Assembly: GCA_963565915.1 (NCBI GenBank)
Contig: OY751489.1
Location: forward strand, 4,774,001 to 4,838,000
DNA: 64,000 bases
Origin: Entoloma clypeatum
Lineage: Eukaryota; Basidiomycota; Agaricomycetes; Agaricales; Entolomataceae
Direction: 5' to 3'
This document shows, in pieces, positions 55,336-64,000 of the stretch. The notes beneath the pieces were generated by a model, which saw only the letters and a program-made list of their open reading frames with translations, was not told where the DNA came from and made no database searches. How positions within the stretch are numbered: position 1 is the first letter of the stretch; every line of letters begins with the position of its first letter. Both the position numbers and the translations under genes were made by a program.

Positions 55336-55645
55336 TGTTGAAACTTTTCCCATCACGTAGATTAGATTAGATTAGATTACATCACGTGACCTTTACATAT
55401 CTTTGTTACATACTTGTTTGGTTGGTACAAACAGTAGTACGGTATATAAGACCAGGAAACTGTCAATATCAATAAGTTGTCTCTTGACTCTTAACCAGCT
55501 CCATCGCTCTCACCAGCCTCAACCGCTCTCACTAGCCTTACCCCCTCCAAACCATGTAAGTGACCATAGCGGTATCGTAGAGTACTTCCACTGTAGCTAT
55601 GTTGCTCAGTACACCTGTGGCTAGCGCCCAGGTGGAACTTCAACA
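55336..55645 (+). repeat. Copia composite 2, 3' LTR with TCACGTGA site
   Basis: 310 bp. U3 has tandem TAGAT repeats and the palindrome TCACGTGA (55382-55389), a core bHLH site, conserved in the LTRs of both composites. A TATATAAG box lies near 55444. A G-rich tract (GGTGGGG) precedes the LTR. Confidence 0.93.
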
Positions 55646-55650
55646 CCGGT

Positions 55651-56466
55651 TACCACCCCGAAGGCGATGGCCAAACCGAATGCACTAACCAGACCCTCGA
55701 ACAGTACTTGCGGATATTCTGCAACTACCAACAGGACAACTGGTCTGCTCTCCTTCCGATTGCAGAGTTCGCGTACAACAACGCACCTAGTGCTACCACT
55801 GGCACATCTCCCTTCTTTGCTAACAAGGGTTACCATCCGAACATTACTGTTCACCTGGAACGAGACCTTGCCTCTTCCCGAGCCCGATCCTTCATGACCG
55901 ACTTAGACGAACTTCACCAAGAACTGAAATCCACCATCTCTGACACTCAACAATGTTACCAAAAGTCCTCTGACAACAATCGGATTGCAGCTCCAACGTT
56001 CTCTGTCGGACGACAGGTTTTTGTCAAAGCACAGTTCTTCTGCACAACACGCCCATCCAAGAAACTCTCAGAAAAGTACTTGGGACCATATGAGATCATT
56101 GCACAACCCGGCACACACTCCTTTACCCTCCGACTTCCCAACACATTCCGCGGAGTTCACCCTGTCTACCACGTCTCCATGCTTGAACCTGCAACTCCGA
56201 ACACCATTCCAAATTGGACCCAACCTCCGCCTCCTCCGATTGACATCAACGGAGAACTTGAGTACGAGATTGCTGAAATTGTCGACTCAAAGATCGACCA
56301 ACAAGGTAGCTGCAGGCTACTATATTTCGTCCATTGGTTAGGATATGAAAACACTGATGAAGAATTCTCTTGGCTACCAGCCAATGAACTGGAAAACGCC
56401 CCCGAGGTTGTCTCTGACTTTCATTCCGCTTATCCCAACAAACCGGGTCCGCTCACGTCGCTCTGA
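55651..56466 (+). pseudogene. Gyp-6 integrase C-terminus and chromodomain
   Basis: Continues YHPEGDGQTECTNQTLEQ (third catalytic acid in GQTE), then EFAYNNAPSATTGTSPFF, VKAQFFCTTRPSKKLSEKYL, HPVYHVSML and a chromodomain-like end (NGELEYEIAEIVDSK, YFVHWLGYENTDEEFSWL). Stop at 56464. This segment is fully open. Confidence 0.9.
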
Positions 56467-56493
56467 AACAAGAAAAACAAGTACTATTACTAT

Positions 56494-57423
56494 CTACTTA
56501 GTATGTTGTTTCTTGTTTGATGGACCCTCCTCCTCCTCCGCCTTCTCCGACGGCTCCGAAATCGACATGTCGGAATCATCCGACAGCTCTGGCAACTCCA
56601 ACCTCTTCCTATTCACAAGATCCTTTCTTATCCTCCTCGCGATCCTCTTCTCCAGCCTTAACTCATGCATCTCCTCCCTCATATCCATCTCCGACTCCAA
56701 CCCTTCCTCCGACACCTCCGGCGACTTGGGTTGATACTCGGTGTTCACCGAGCCTTCAACTGCTGTTAGCAGTCGCCTCACCTGCCTCGTCTCTGCCAGT
56801 ATCATCTTGAGGACACCCAAGACAGTGTCCTCCGACCCACTCTCCAACGGCATCTCCGACGCCTTTTTCTTCCCCTTAATCACCTTCACCATTTTCTTCA
56901 CCTCCTTCACCTCTGACTTTCCCTCCAACGCTCCGACCTCGCACTTCTTCTTGTCCTTGACACAACCCTTGCAGGATGACTTATTCCTAAAACAAAAGGT
57001 TAAAACAGAAGAGATGAACCAAAGAAGAACTTACTCATCGTGTTCACATTCGATGCCCTTCACAATGCACCTATCACAGGCACCAACCCCAACCCCGACT
57101 CCCAACCCCTCTCTGACCGTCGCCATCACCTCCTCTACCTTCCTTTTCTTCATCACCTTCTTCTTCTTCTCCACCTGTGGCCCCCCCAACCCCTTGCTCA
57201 ATGCGCCTTGCGCAGCGGCCACTTCATCGGCCCTCTTCTGAGCCGCCAGCTCTGACGCCCGACGCATCTCCTCCGCTACCCGCATCTCCTCCACTAACCG
57301 TGCCGCCTCCGCAGCCCTCTCTTCCTCCACTCTCCACTCCTCCTCAGCCTTCCTTGCAGCCTCCTCCTCCGCTGCTCGCTTCTTTGCCTCCACCTCCGCG
57401 AGCTTAGCCTGCAGCGCCTCCAT
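56494..57423 (-). CDS. Antisense two-exon cargo gene: coiled coil plus Zn2Cys6-like protein (293 aa)
   Basis: Exon 1 is 57423-57035 and exon 2 is 56986-56494, joined across a 48-bp intron (GTAAG...TTTTAG). The joined frame is 293 codons plus stop. Residues 1-70 form a Glu/Arg/Ala coiled coil (MEALQAKLAEVEAKKRAAEE). A basic stretch (VEKKKKVMKKRKVEEV) precedes a cluster C116-x2-C-x6-C126-x8-C135-x2-C-x6-C145, the spacing of a Zn(II)2Cys6 DNA-binding domain, which is completed only by splicing. The C-terminus is charged and helical, with VLGVLKMILAETRQVRRLL. It lies between the pol stop and the 3' LTR, opposite to pol. The start is inferred; an in-frame ATG also exists at 57543. Family and function unknown. 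Confidence 0.7.
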
Positions 57424-57597
57424 CTCCTTTTGAAAATCAGTTGCCGATATATTGAGGTTTTTTCGGAAGAGTTTGAAATGAAAAGAGAATGGGGGAACAA
57501 GAAGAAAGAACCACTCGGATGGTATTTTCAACCAACGCATCACATGATGCAGTTCATGTGCACCGACCTCATGGGTTCGGCCCTAAGGGGGAAATAC

Positions 57598-58069
57598 TGT
57601 TACATTCCGATCAATTCCGATGATTTCCGACCAATCCCGACACCTCTGACACCTCCGACATTTTGACTAATACTTATTATGCATACTTACTGTTATGAAT
57701 CTTGTTACTACGTACACTACTTACATCCGACCATTTTACTTATGTTAAGAATCTCCGACAGCCACTCGTTATCCGACTCCGACGAAGCCACACATCCTCC
57801 GACATAGTATTTAAACTTATGTAGAATCGTGTATTAGCTTCAGTTTGAATATCAACTTAGATTCAACATCTTACCTCCTGTCCTCTTTCCAACTCTTAAC
57901 TTGAGTACGACCTCCGATCCTCCGATCCTCCAAAATAAGGACACCAATGTATTAGCGAGGGCGCAACACACAAGTTGAAGCCAAGTCCTTGCCCCTACGT
58001 CGCACATGCTCCGACCACCCTCCGACCCTCCGACATAGCTCCAACATTTTTGTCGATCAGTTCTTAACA
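57598..58069 (+). repeat. Gyp-6 3' LTR (472 bp)
   Basis: TGTTACATTCC to AGTTCTTAACA. The polypurine tract AAGGGGGAAATA immediately precedes it. CTCAC follows at 58070. It is the complete version of the LTR. Confidence 0.95.
57808..57852 (+). promoter_or_regulatory. Gyp-6 TATA box and predicted RNA start (3' LTR copy)
   Basis: TATTTAAA at 57808-57815. The self-primer complement CAGTTTGAATAT begins 33 nt downstream at 57841. This TATA box is deleted from the 5' LTR. Confidence 0.6.
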
Positions 58070-58074
58070 CTCAC

Positions 58075-58290
58075 CGAGATCTCTCCTCCGACCTCCGCAC
58101 CTCCAACCTCTCCTCCGACCTCCTGAAATTGGGACACCTTATCCAACAAATGGCAGCACAACACATACATTGAAGCCACGTCCCTCCCCTTTGTCATTCC
58201 TCCGCATTTCTGGAGTTCCGCTCTGGTCTCAGTCCTATGTCCAACCTCCAATGGACTCCTACGAAGCTCTGACGTTTCACCTACTTAACA
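58075..58290 (+). repeat. Solo LTR L6, last part
   Basis: Ends CACCTACTTAACA. GGTTC at 58291-58295 matches 32579-32583. Removing L6 joins Gyp-5 gag in frame (KPQTQN|QGKQSK). Confidence 0.85.
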
Positions 58291-59207
58291 GGTTCTGTGT
58301 CTGCGGTTTGGCTTTGGAGTTTTTGTTGGAGTTCATGGAGGGGGCTTTTGCTTTGTATTTGTTGGATTTGGATGCAGACTTGTTGGAGTGGGATTTCTTG
58401 TGCTGATGTTCCCAGTGGCGAGCATCAATGGTTTGTGCTAGCTCCCTAAGTGCTGGTAACATGCTTGGCTTTACTTGAGTCCCAAGGACATCTTTAATTC
58501 GTTCCACTAACCTGGAGTAATACCGGTGATGCAGAGCGGAGCTGTCCCAGCGGCGAGGCATGTGAATTCAACATTATACTTGAGAATGTGTTGATTTTTG
58601 CACATTTTGAGATTGTCCAGAGAGTCAGCAGCGTCCACAATGGGATCAATGACCCTGGATTCCATGTGGAGTGTGTGGAGGAATGCAGACCAATCTTTGT
58701 ACCAGTCTGGAGGTTGTCCAGATCCGGTTCAATAATGAAGTGCTTAAAATAATTGAGAGCTGTGCCTCAGAGGAAAGAGATGGCGAGAGTGATTTTGGCA
58801 GAGTCATCATCATACTCAGAATTGTTGCAGAAGAACAATGTGTATTGGAGGATGAACTGATTAGGTTTTCTGGGATCGGAGCCACCGAAGGTGTCCAGAT
58901 CCTTGGCCTTTTTGTGATGCTTGTGACCCTTGCTGCGTTTGAGCTCATTGGTCATTAAGACGAAAGCATCTGCAAGGGCTTGAGGGCTGAGAATTTCCTG
59001 AGGTTGGTTTGTAGGAGACAGGGGTGCAGATTCTATGGAAATTGGAATATTGTGCAGAGGTGTGATGGGCCAAAAACCCAGAGGTGTCGGAGTAGTCGGA
59101 GTTACAGAGAATAGCTCTGTTAAATGTTGTTCAACATTTTGTAGGACTTGCTGCCTAGAAGTGCCAGCTTCTGCAGCTTTTGCTGTCTTGGTGTTTTGGA
59201 GTGCCAT
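58291..59207 (-). pseudogene. Gyp-5 gag N-terminal part
   Basis: Starts MALQNTKTAKAAEAGTSRQQ (59207) and contains LDTFGGSDPRKPNQFILQY (capsid-like core as in Gyp-6), then after frame changes LVERIKDVLGTQVKP and DARHWEHQHKKSHSNKSASK. It continues at 32583. Gyp-4 sits 3 bp upstream of the ATG. Confidence 0.83.
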
Positions 59208-59210
59208 GAC

Positions 59211-59580
59211 TGTTACGGACTAATGACTACGGACGTATGCGCTTACTTTTTCACTTTTACTCATCGGCCCCCGCTTACACATATTGTATTATACTTTATT
59301 TCCTTTAGTATACTTCGCTCCCGCGCTGACTCGCTTTCCGCAGCTGTCTGACTCATTCCGCAGTCAGCTTACTCATTAGTGCATAGCCTTCCACAGTCGC
59401 CTTACTCATGCGCACTGCCTTCTGCAGTTACTGACTCATTCGCTACCGCTCATAGTCAGTACTATATAAACCTCATGTACCATGGCTACATTCCTTAGAT
59501 TTAGCAATCACATTGCTCTTCGCCTTTCCATCTTCCTGCATACTCTGCCCAAACCTTGGAATGGTTTGTTATGCATAACA
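59211..59580 (+). repeat. Gyp-4 5' LTR (370 bp)
   Basis: TGTTACGGACT to ATGCATAACA, a shorter and diverged form of the Gyp-3 LTR, with the same TATA/start/primer layout. Confidence 0.93.
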
Positions 59581-59593
59581 AGTTGCTAAATCT
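59463..59593 (+). promoter_or_regulatory. Gyp-4 TATA box, predicted RNA start and self-primer site
   Basis: TATATAAA 59463-59470, AGATTTAGCAA 59497-59507 (34 nt downstream), complement TTGCTAAATCT 59583-59593, 2 nt inside the LTR. Confidence 0.7.
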
Positions 59594-60048
59594 CGTTAGG
59601 TTCGCCCAGAGCGAAGAGAGCAACTACCAGACGAGTCAAGACGTCGCGCTTCTTTGAAGACTTCACCAGTAACCCATTCAGCACGCCAGAAGCCCGACAG
59701 GAGGAGCTAAGTCCTCGAGACAGTATCGATTTTACGCTTATCCAGCAGTACATCGAATCGGAGATCCGTCGCATCCTACAGCAGGTGCTTGACAAAGAAC
59801 TAGACAACGACGAGCATCGCCCCCACGGCGAGATAGCAGAGAGCATCCATCTTGCTCGGCAATACCAGATCGCATGTTACAACGCCCGACAGAACGAACT
59901 CGAAAGCTTTCGCGTTCAAGAAGGACCTCAGACAGGTCAGATCACAGAGATCAGAGAGTTTATCGGTGTCCAGACAACCGTTATCAGAAGATTGATTAGG
60001 ACGCTCACATCGAGACGTCCCAGAGCCGCATCACCACGTCTTACTTGA
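59594..60048 (+). pseudogene. ATG-less N-terminal ORF of Gyp-4
   Basis: Matches the Gyp-3 ORF at 18945: SPRAKRATTRRVKTSRFFED, IRRILQQVLDKELDNDEHR, EIREFIGVQTT, ending SPRLT-stop. No ATG near the start (first Met is inferred from a TTG in VLDKEL). Gag lies in the -1 frame. Confidence 0.5.
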
Positions 60049-61238
60049 AGCAGCAGATCTGCGCCCACTTCACCACCGATGAGCAACAGACCGAGTACAA
60101 CCGTTGGGCACGAAACGAGAGACTTGACCCCTTCTCGCGACCAACAGACGCGCAGGAACAGAGATTCCTTAGAGATCTACAGAGGAAATACCCCGAACGT
60201 TTTGCCACCGATTCCGCCGACGAGTCCCCTGACGAATTTACTTTTGACTCCGCGCAGTCAGATACCGAACAGACGCCTAGAACAGGGACTGATTTTCAAC
60301 CCCTACCTGTATCCCGAACCCCATCTTCATCCCAACAATCCGACACCTCTCCTACTCCGCAGGTTCTAGACATGGCAGAAGCACCGACAGTACAAACAAT
60401 GGATACATCCAAGATCATCAAAGATCCTGGGATGTTCAAAGACAGACACACCTTCGACGAGTGGTGGAAAGCCACCAAATTATACATCAGATTCCAGAAG
60501 GGCCTGTCCGACGATCAGAAGATTCTTGCGGTGTTATCCCGCATGATGGAAGGGTCCGGTAAACACTGGGCCAGCAACAAGTTAGACGACCTTGCCACCG
60601 ATGGCGAGAACATCACCTGGTTAGGGTTCTCAGACGACATCGCTACGTGATTCTCTATTGCCAACAAATCGGCAGCGGCCAAGGTGAGACTCGAAGTCCT
60701 GAAACAGGAGAAACGCACCATCGATGAATTCTTGGACGAATTCGAAGAGCTCTTGAAGCTGTCAAACCTTGGCAAAGAAACTGGGAAATACATCCTGGAA
60801 AAGAACGTCAACCGCAGAATTTCTGAACAAGTGGCTAGCGATGGCAAGACGTACACTGATTACGCAAAGGAGATCCGAAACAAGGGACGACAGATGGAGG
60901 GACATGCATTAGTCATCCGAGGGGGTGGCGACACACGCACCGGATCGGGCACCACTTATGGTGGTCAAGGCAAAGCCATGGAGATCGACAAAGCAGGAGT
61001 AGCCCGTTGCTACAACTGTCAACGCTTTGGTCACCTTGCCAAAGACTGCAAAGCCCCAAAGAAGAAAGATGGTCGTAAGTGTTTCAACTGCGACCAAGAA
61101 GGACATATCGCGCGCAACTGCCGCAAGCCGAAGAAGAACTCTGGAAAGATTAGGAAGGTGTCTGATGGAGATACCGATGATGATGAAACCATCACCATAG
61201 AGACCGATGAGAAGGATTTTCCCGAAGGGTCCGATTAA
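60045..61238 (+). pseudogene. Gyp-4 gag
   Basis: Open from about 60045; the likely start of the core is MAEAPTVQTMDTSK (60372). Gag core FDEWWKATKLYIRFQKGL, ENITWLGFSDDIAT then TGA at 60648, continuing in the same frame as FSIANKS...EEFEELLKLSNL and two knuckles CYNCQRFGHLAKDC, CFNCDQEGHIARNC. Ends FPEGSD. One nonsense codon is the only lesion. Confidence 0.88.
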
Positions 61239-62264
61239 ACGACGCTAAGTCGCGACCCTTATCCATTAAACGAACTCGCTTGCCTGGTGCAGCTACAGAC
61301 AATATAACTTATGTTATCCCTGCAAAGCGAGCCGTTGCGTCAACTAAGATTGTCAAGGGAGATAAACCTCCGAAACGACGAGAGATCAAGCTGCAAGCTC
61401 AGATCAAAACACGACGAGGACCAAAGGCCATTCAACCCGAGGTTGATAGCGGATGTGAACGCACATGTATCCATCCCAGAATAGTACGTGAACAGAACCT
61501 TCCCACACGGGGAATAAAGCCCATATCAATCCTAAATGCGGATGGATCGCCGAACCAACAACAGAAAGCAGAAAAACTTGCCGAAGTCAAGCTGGACTTA
61601 GGAACACACCAGGAAACCATGGAAGCAATGGTATTGGACATTGGGAGAACGGACATGCTTTTGGGACATGACTGGTTGGTGCACCACAACCCCACAATCA
61701 ATTGGATGACCGGCGCTGTAACATTCAACCGGTGCCCATCAACATGTCAAACCAAACACTCGGATTTCAGGGTTAACCTTAATGGTCGCAAACATCGGGT
61801 TCGCATGGTGGAAGTACGAGACAAGGACGCGCCCAAGAAATCGGATCAGAAATGGAAGCCCGGAGACCCCATATTGGAAGCAGTTACTCCCACACCACCT
61901 CCCACAACCAAACGACCCTCATACGTTGAACGTTTTGCCCATCTATTTGAAAAAGAAAACTTTGACAAGATCCCAAAAGAAAGAGAATGGGACCATGGCA
62001 TCGAACTTACACCGGACGCACCAAAGGAGCTAGGAGGAAACACATATCCTATGACCCAAAAGGAGCAAGAAGAACTGGACGAATGGGATACAATAACGTG
62101 CGGATCAGGAAGGGTGACGAATGGAAAGCCGCCTTCCTGACCAGCCGAGGATTGTTTGAACCATTGGTCATGTTTTTCGGTCTCTGCAACTCCCCGGGAA
62201 CGTTCTCTCAGATGATGGCCAGCCTATTCAGGATCAGATCTGTCGGCACATCTGTGTGATTTAC
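61239..62264 (+). pseudogene. Gyp-4 protease and deleted RT N-terminus
   Basis: Pol is open in the -1 frame across the gag end. Protease [48 protein letters not shown]. After EELDE about 225 bp present in Gyp-3 are missing (RT motifs LVQDYR and MDI). It then resumes at [16 protein letters not shown] and [15 protein letters not shown], with a 1-base loss near 62230 just before YMDD. Confidence 0.87.
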
Positions 62265-64000
62265 ATGGATGACATAGTGGTTATTGGTAAAACCAAGGAA
62301 GAACTCGCCCGGAACACCGAAGAGATCTTGCAGATTCTGTCAGACAATGACCTGTTCCTAAAGGAGAAGAAGTGTCTTTGGGAAGTAATGAAATGCCCCA
62401 TATTGGGATATGTCGTTGGAGAAGGACGTGTTGAGATGGAAACTGAAAAGGTGGACACAATCCGGAACTGGCGAGTACCCACATCAAAAAAGGAAGTCCA
62501 GAGGTTCCTGGGATTTGCCAATTTTTATCGACGCTTTATTGAAGGATACTCAAACATCGCAAAGCCACTCACAACACTTACGGGAAATACAGCATTCACA
62601 TGGGGACCAGCGGCGCAAGAAGCATTTGAAGGTCTCATACGGGCAATCACGACGGCACCAGTCTTGGCATTGCCCAAACCGGACGGACAGTTCAGGGTCG
62701 AAACCGATGCATCAGGTTATGCGATTGGAGCGGTACTTTCACAGAAACAAGACGACAAGTGGCATCCTATCGCGTTCTTGTCGCGGACCATGTCCGCGGC
62801 CGAACAGAATTACGAGATATATGACAAGGAACTCTTGGCAGTCATGGAAGCATTGAAGGACTGGCGACATTATCTACTTGAAGCCAAGGAACGTTTCGAG
62901 ATCTTAACCGATCACAAAAACCTGGAGTATTTCCGGCGTCCTCAGGACCTAAACCAACGACAGAGGCGCTGGAAGATGAAGTTACAAGACTATGACTTCG
63001 AATTGCGACATGTACCTGGGAAGACAAACGCGAAAGCAGACATCCTGTCACGTTTACCCTGGTATGAGACGGAACTCGAACCGCAGGACAGCGACCAAAT
63101 GCTCAAGGAGGGGCTATTTTTGAAACGATTGGAATCAGAAGATGTGATACAAATGGAGATGTTCACGGAGGAACAATTCTTTGAAAGGGGTGAAACATCT
63201 GATTCCATCAAAATCGGAAACATCACAACCATCGAAAACCCATGGATCGCACGCATCAAGGCCTCGAATCGCATGGAGACAGAAGTAGCCCAGGGTCTGA
63301 AGAAGAATCCTCACTGGTACCAGCAGGAAAATGGCATCACCTACGCAGGAGAACGAGTCTATGTTCCACCAGACCCACAATTGCGCCAAGAACTGATGTT
63401 TGAAGCGCACGATGCACCAGTGGCAGGACATCCAGGACAATATCGAACACATGAACTTCTCACTCGCACCTACTGGTGGCCCACCATCCTACATGACGTA
63501 AAGAAGTATGTGAAAGGTTGTGACACCTGTCAACGTAACAAGATCAGCTGCCAAAGGAGACACGCCCCTCTACACCCTAACGCCGCGCCAAGTCAACCAT
63601 GGGAAGACATAGGGATTGACGTCGTGGGACCGATACCAGAATCTGATGGGAAGAACACAATTCTGGTCATCACGGACAGACATTCAAAGATGCTTCATCT
63701 CATCCCGACAACCGTGGAACTATCGGCTGAAGGATTAGCCAAGATCTATCGGGACCAGATATGGAAGCTTCATGGGATCCCTAAGAAGATCATTAGCAAC
63801 AGAGGACCACAGTTCGCTGCGAAGTTCATGGAGATACTTTGCCGCATGTTGGGAATCAAGAGAAACCTGTCCACTGCGTACCATCCACAAACTGATGGAC
63901 AAGCCGAACGATCGCATCAGGAAACCGAGGTGTTCTTACGAAACTTTGTCAACCATCTACAAGATGATTGGGCAGAATGGATCGCAATCGCAGAATTCCA
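62265..64000 (+). pseudogene. Gyp-4 RT C-terminus, RNase H and integrase, open to window edge
   Basis: Continuous open frame from [24 protein letters not shown], RNase H (VETDASGYAIGAVLSQKQ, LTDHKNLEYF, DILSRLPWYE), integrase finger (VAGHPGQYRTHELL...CDTCQRN), first catalytic Asp in DIGIDVVGP, second replaced by Asn (ISNRGPQF for SDRGPQF), then DGQAERSHQE. The chromodomain should follow beyond 64000. Confidence 0.88.

Larger units (their letters stand above)
46080..55645 (+). mobile_element. Ty1/Copia composite 2: LTR - partial body - LTR - full body - LTR
   Basis: LTRs 46080-46389, 49810-50119 and 55336-55645 (310 bp each). Outer duplication CTGGT (46075-46079) and CCGGT (55646-55650), one mismatch. 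Removing it rejoins Gyp-6 integrase as FTSG|YHPEGDGQTE. The partial copy (Cop-2A) ends at the middle LTR and the following copy (Cop-2B) has a full-length ORF. Same layout as composite 1. Confidence 0.93.
41539..58069 (+). mobile_element. Ty3/Gypsy chromovirus Gyp-6 with antisense cargo gene
   Basis: LTRs at 41539-41929 and 57598-58069, duplication CTCAC (41534-41538 and 58070-58074). Order: self-primer site, gag, -1 shift site, protease, RT, RNase H, integrase (split by Copia composite 2), chromodomain, an antisense two-exon gene, polypurine tract, LTR. Nonsense codons are mainly TGA. It sits inside solo LTR L6. Confidence 0.94.
29407..59210 (-). mobile_element. Ty3/Gypsy element Gyp-5, 3'-truncated and heavily nested
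   Basis: Minus-strand pieces 59207-58291, 32583-32161 and 31759-29407 form one element: gag, -1 shift site, protease, RT, RNase H, integrase. Insertions: L6 LTR (32584-58290, GGTTC), solo Gyp-3 LTR (31760-32160, ACAAT), Gyp-4 just upstream of the gag ATG (59211 onward). The integrase is cut after its second catalytic Asp. The 5' LTR must lie beyond base 64000. It is a sister family of Gyp-6. Confidence 0.85.
59211..64000 (+). mobile_element. Ty3/Gypsy chromovirus Gyp-4 (Gyp-3 family), 3' end outside window
   Basis: 5' LTR 59211-59580, self-primer site, ATG-less ORF, gag, protease, RT (deleted part), RNase H, integrase to the window edge. The expected target duplication is ATGAC (59206-59210); the partner would lie beyond 64000. 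Gyp-3 is its closest relative here. Confidence 0.92.

Noticed and set aside
57034..57407. Plus-strand proline-rich ORFs at the Gyp-6 3' end as the real genes
   Set aside because: They are antisense to the spliced Zn2Cys6 gene, lack motifs and are explained by Glu/Arg codons read backwards.
1..64000. tRNA, rRNA, bacterial operons, CRISPR arrays
   Set aside because: None seen on either strand by eye; tRNA-like matches are limited to the Copia primer site.

Overview
The window looks like a basidiomycete fungal chromosome, most likely Agaricomycotina. The evidence is chromodomain-bearing Ty3/Gypsy elements, a DUF6698-like gene fragment with 49-66 bp GT-AG introns, a Zn2Cys6-type protein, and LINE, Copia and Tc1 families of fungal type. 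Nothing bacterial is present. Almost all of the 64 kb is transposable elements inserted into one another. No intact ordinary host gene was found. Family calls rest on motifs read by eye; no database search was run. Element names below (Gyp-1 to Gyp-6, Cop, Tc, LTR-X, L6) are local labels.

1-11.4 kb: a decayed minus-strand chromovirus, Gyp-1, whose 3' end runs off the left edge. It is broken by LTR-X (259-4721, 4-bp duplication GCGG). LTR-X carries an unknown 246-codon ORF and the last five exons of a DUF6698-like gene, and is itself hit by Tc1 element TcA. A second Tc1 element, TcB, sits in Gyp-1 gag. 11.4-13.15 kb is non-element sequence with a possible gene relic.

13.15-28.72 kb: a four-level nest. 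A 5'-truncated LINE (14-bp target duplication, poly(A)) contains Gyp-2 (minus, duplication CTAAG), which contains Gyp-3 (plus, duplication GTTGG), which contains TcC (TA). Each level is proved by its own target duplication and by reading frames that rejoin when the insert is removed.

29.4-64 kb: a second tower. Gyp-5 (minus) holds a solo Gyp-3-type LTR (ACAAT) and a solo LTR called L6 (GGTTC). L6 contains a Copia composite (33064-41463, TTGAC) and complete Gyp-6 (41539-58069, CTCAC). Gyp-6 contains a second Copia composite (46080-55645, CTGGT/CCGGT). Near its 5' end Gyp-5 is also hit by Gyp-4, which runs off the right edge.

Gyp-2, Gyp-3, Gyp-4 and Gyp-6 appear to prime reverse transcription from their own mRNA: the sequence two bases inside the 5' LTR is complementary to 10-12 nt lying 33-34 nt downstream of the LTR TATA box (read from the 3' LTR in Gyp-6). 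The Copia elements instead match the internal initiator-tRNA priming known from Drosophila copia. Nonsense codons in the old copies are nearly all TGA at former CGA, a CpG-deamination signature. The most unusual cargo is a two-exon antisense gene (56494-57423) between the Gyp-6 pol gene and its 3' LTR, encoding a coiled coil plus a Zn2Cys6-like cluster. Gyp-3 carries a different extra ORF at the same place.
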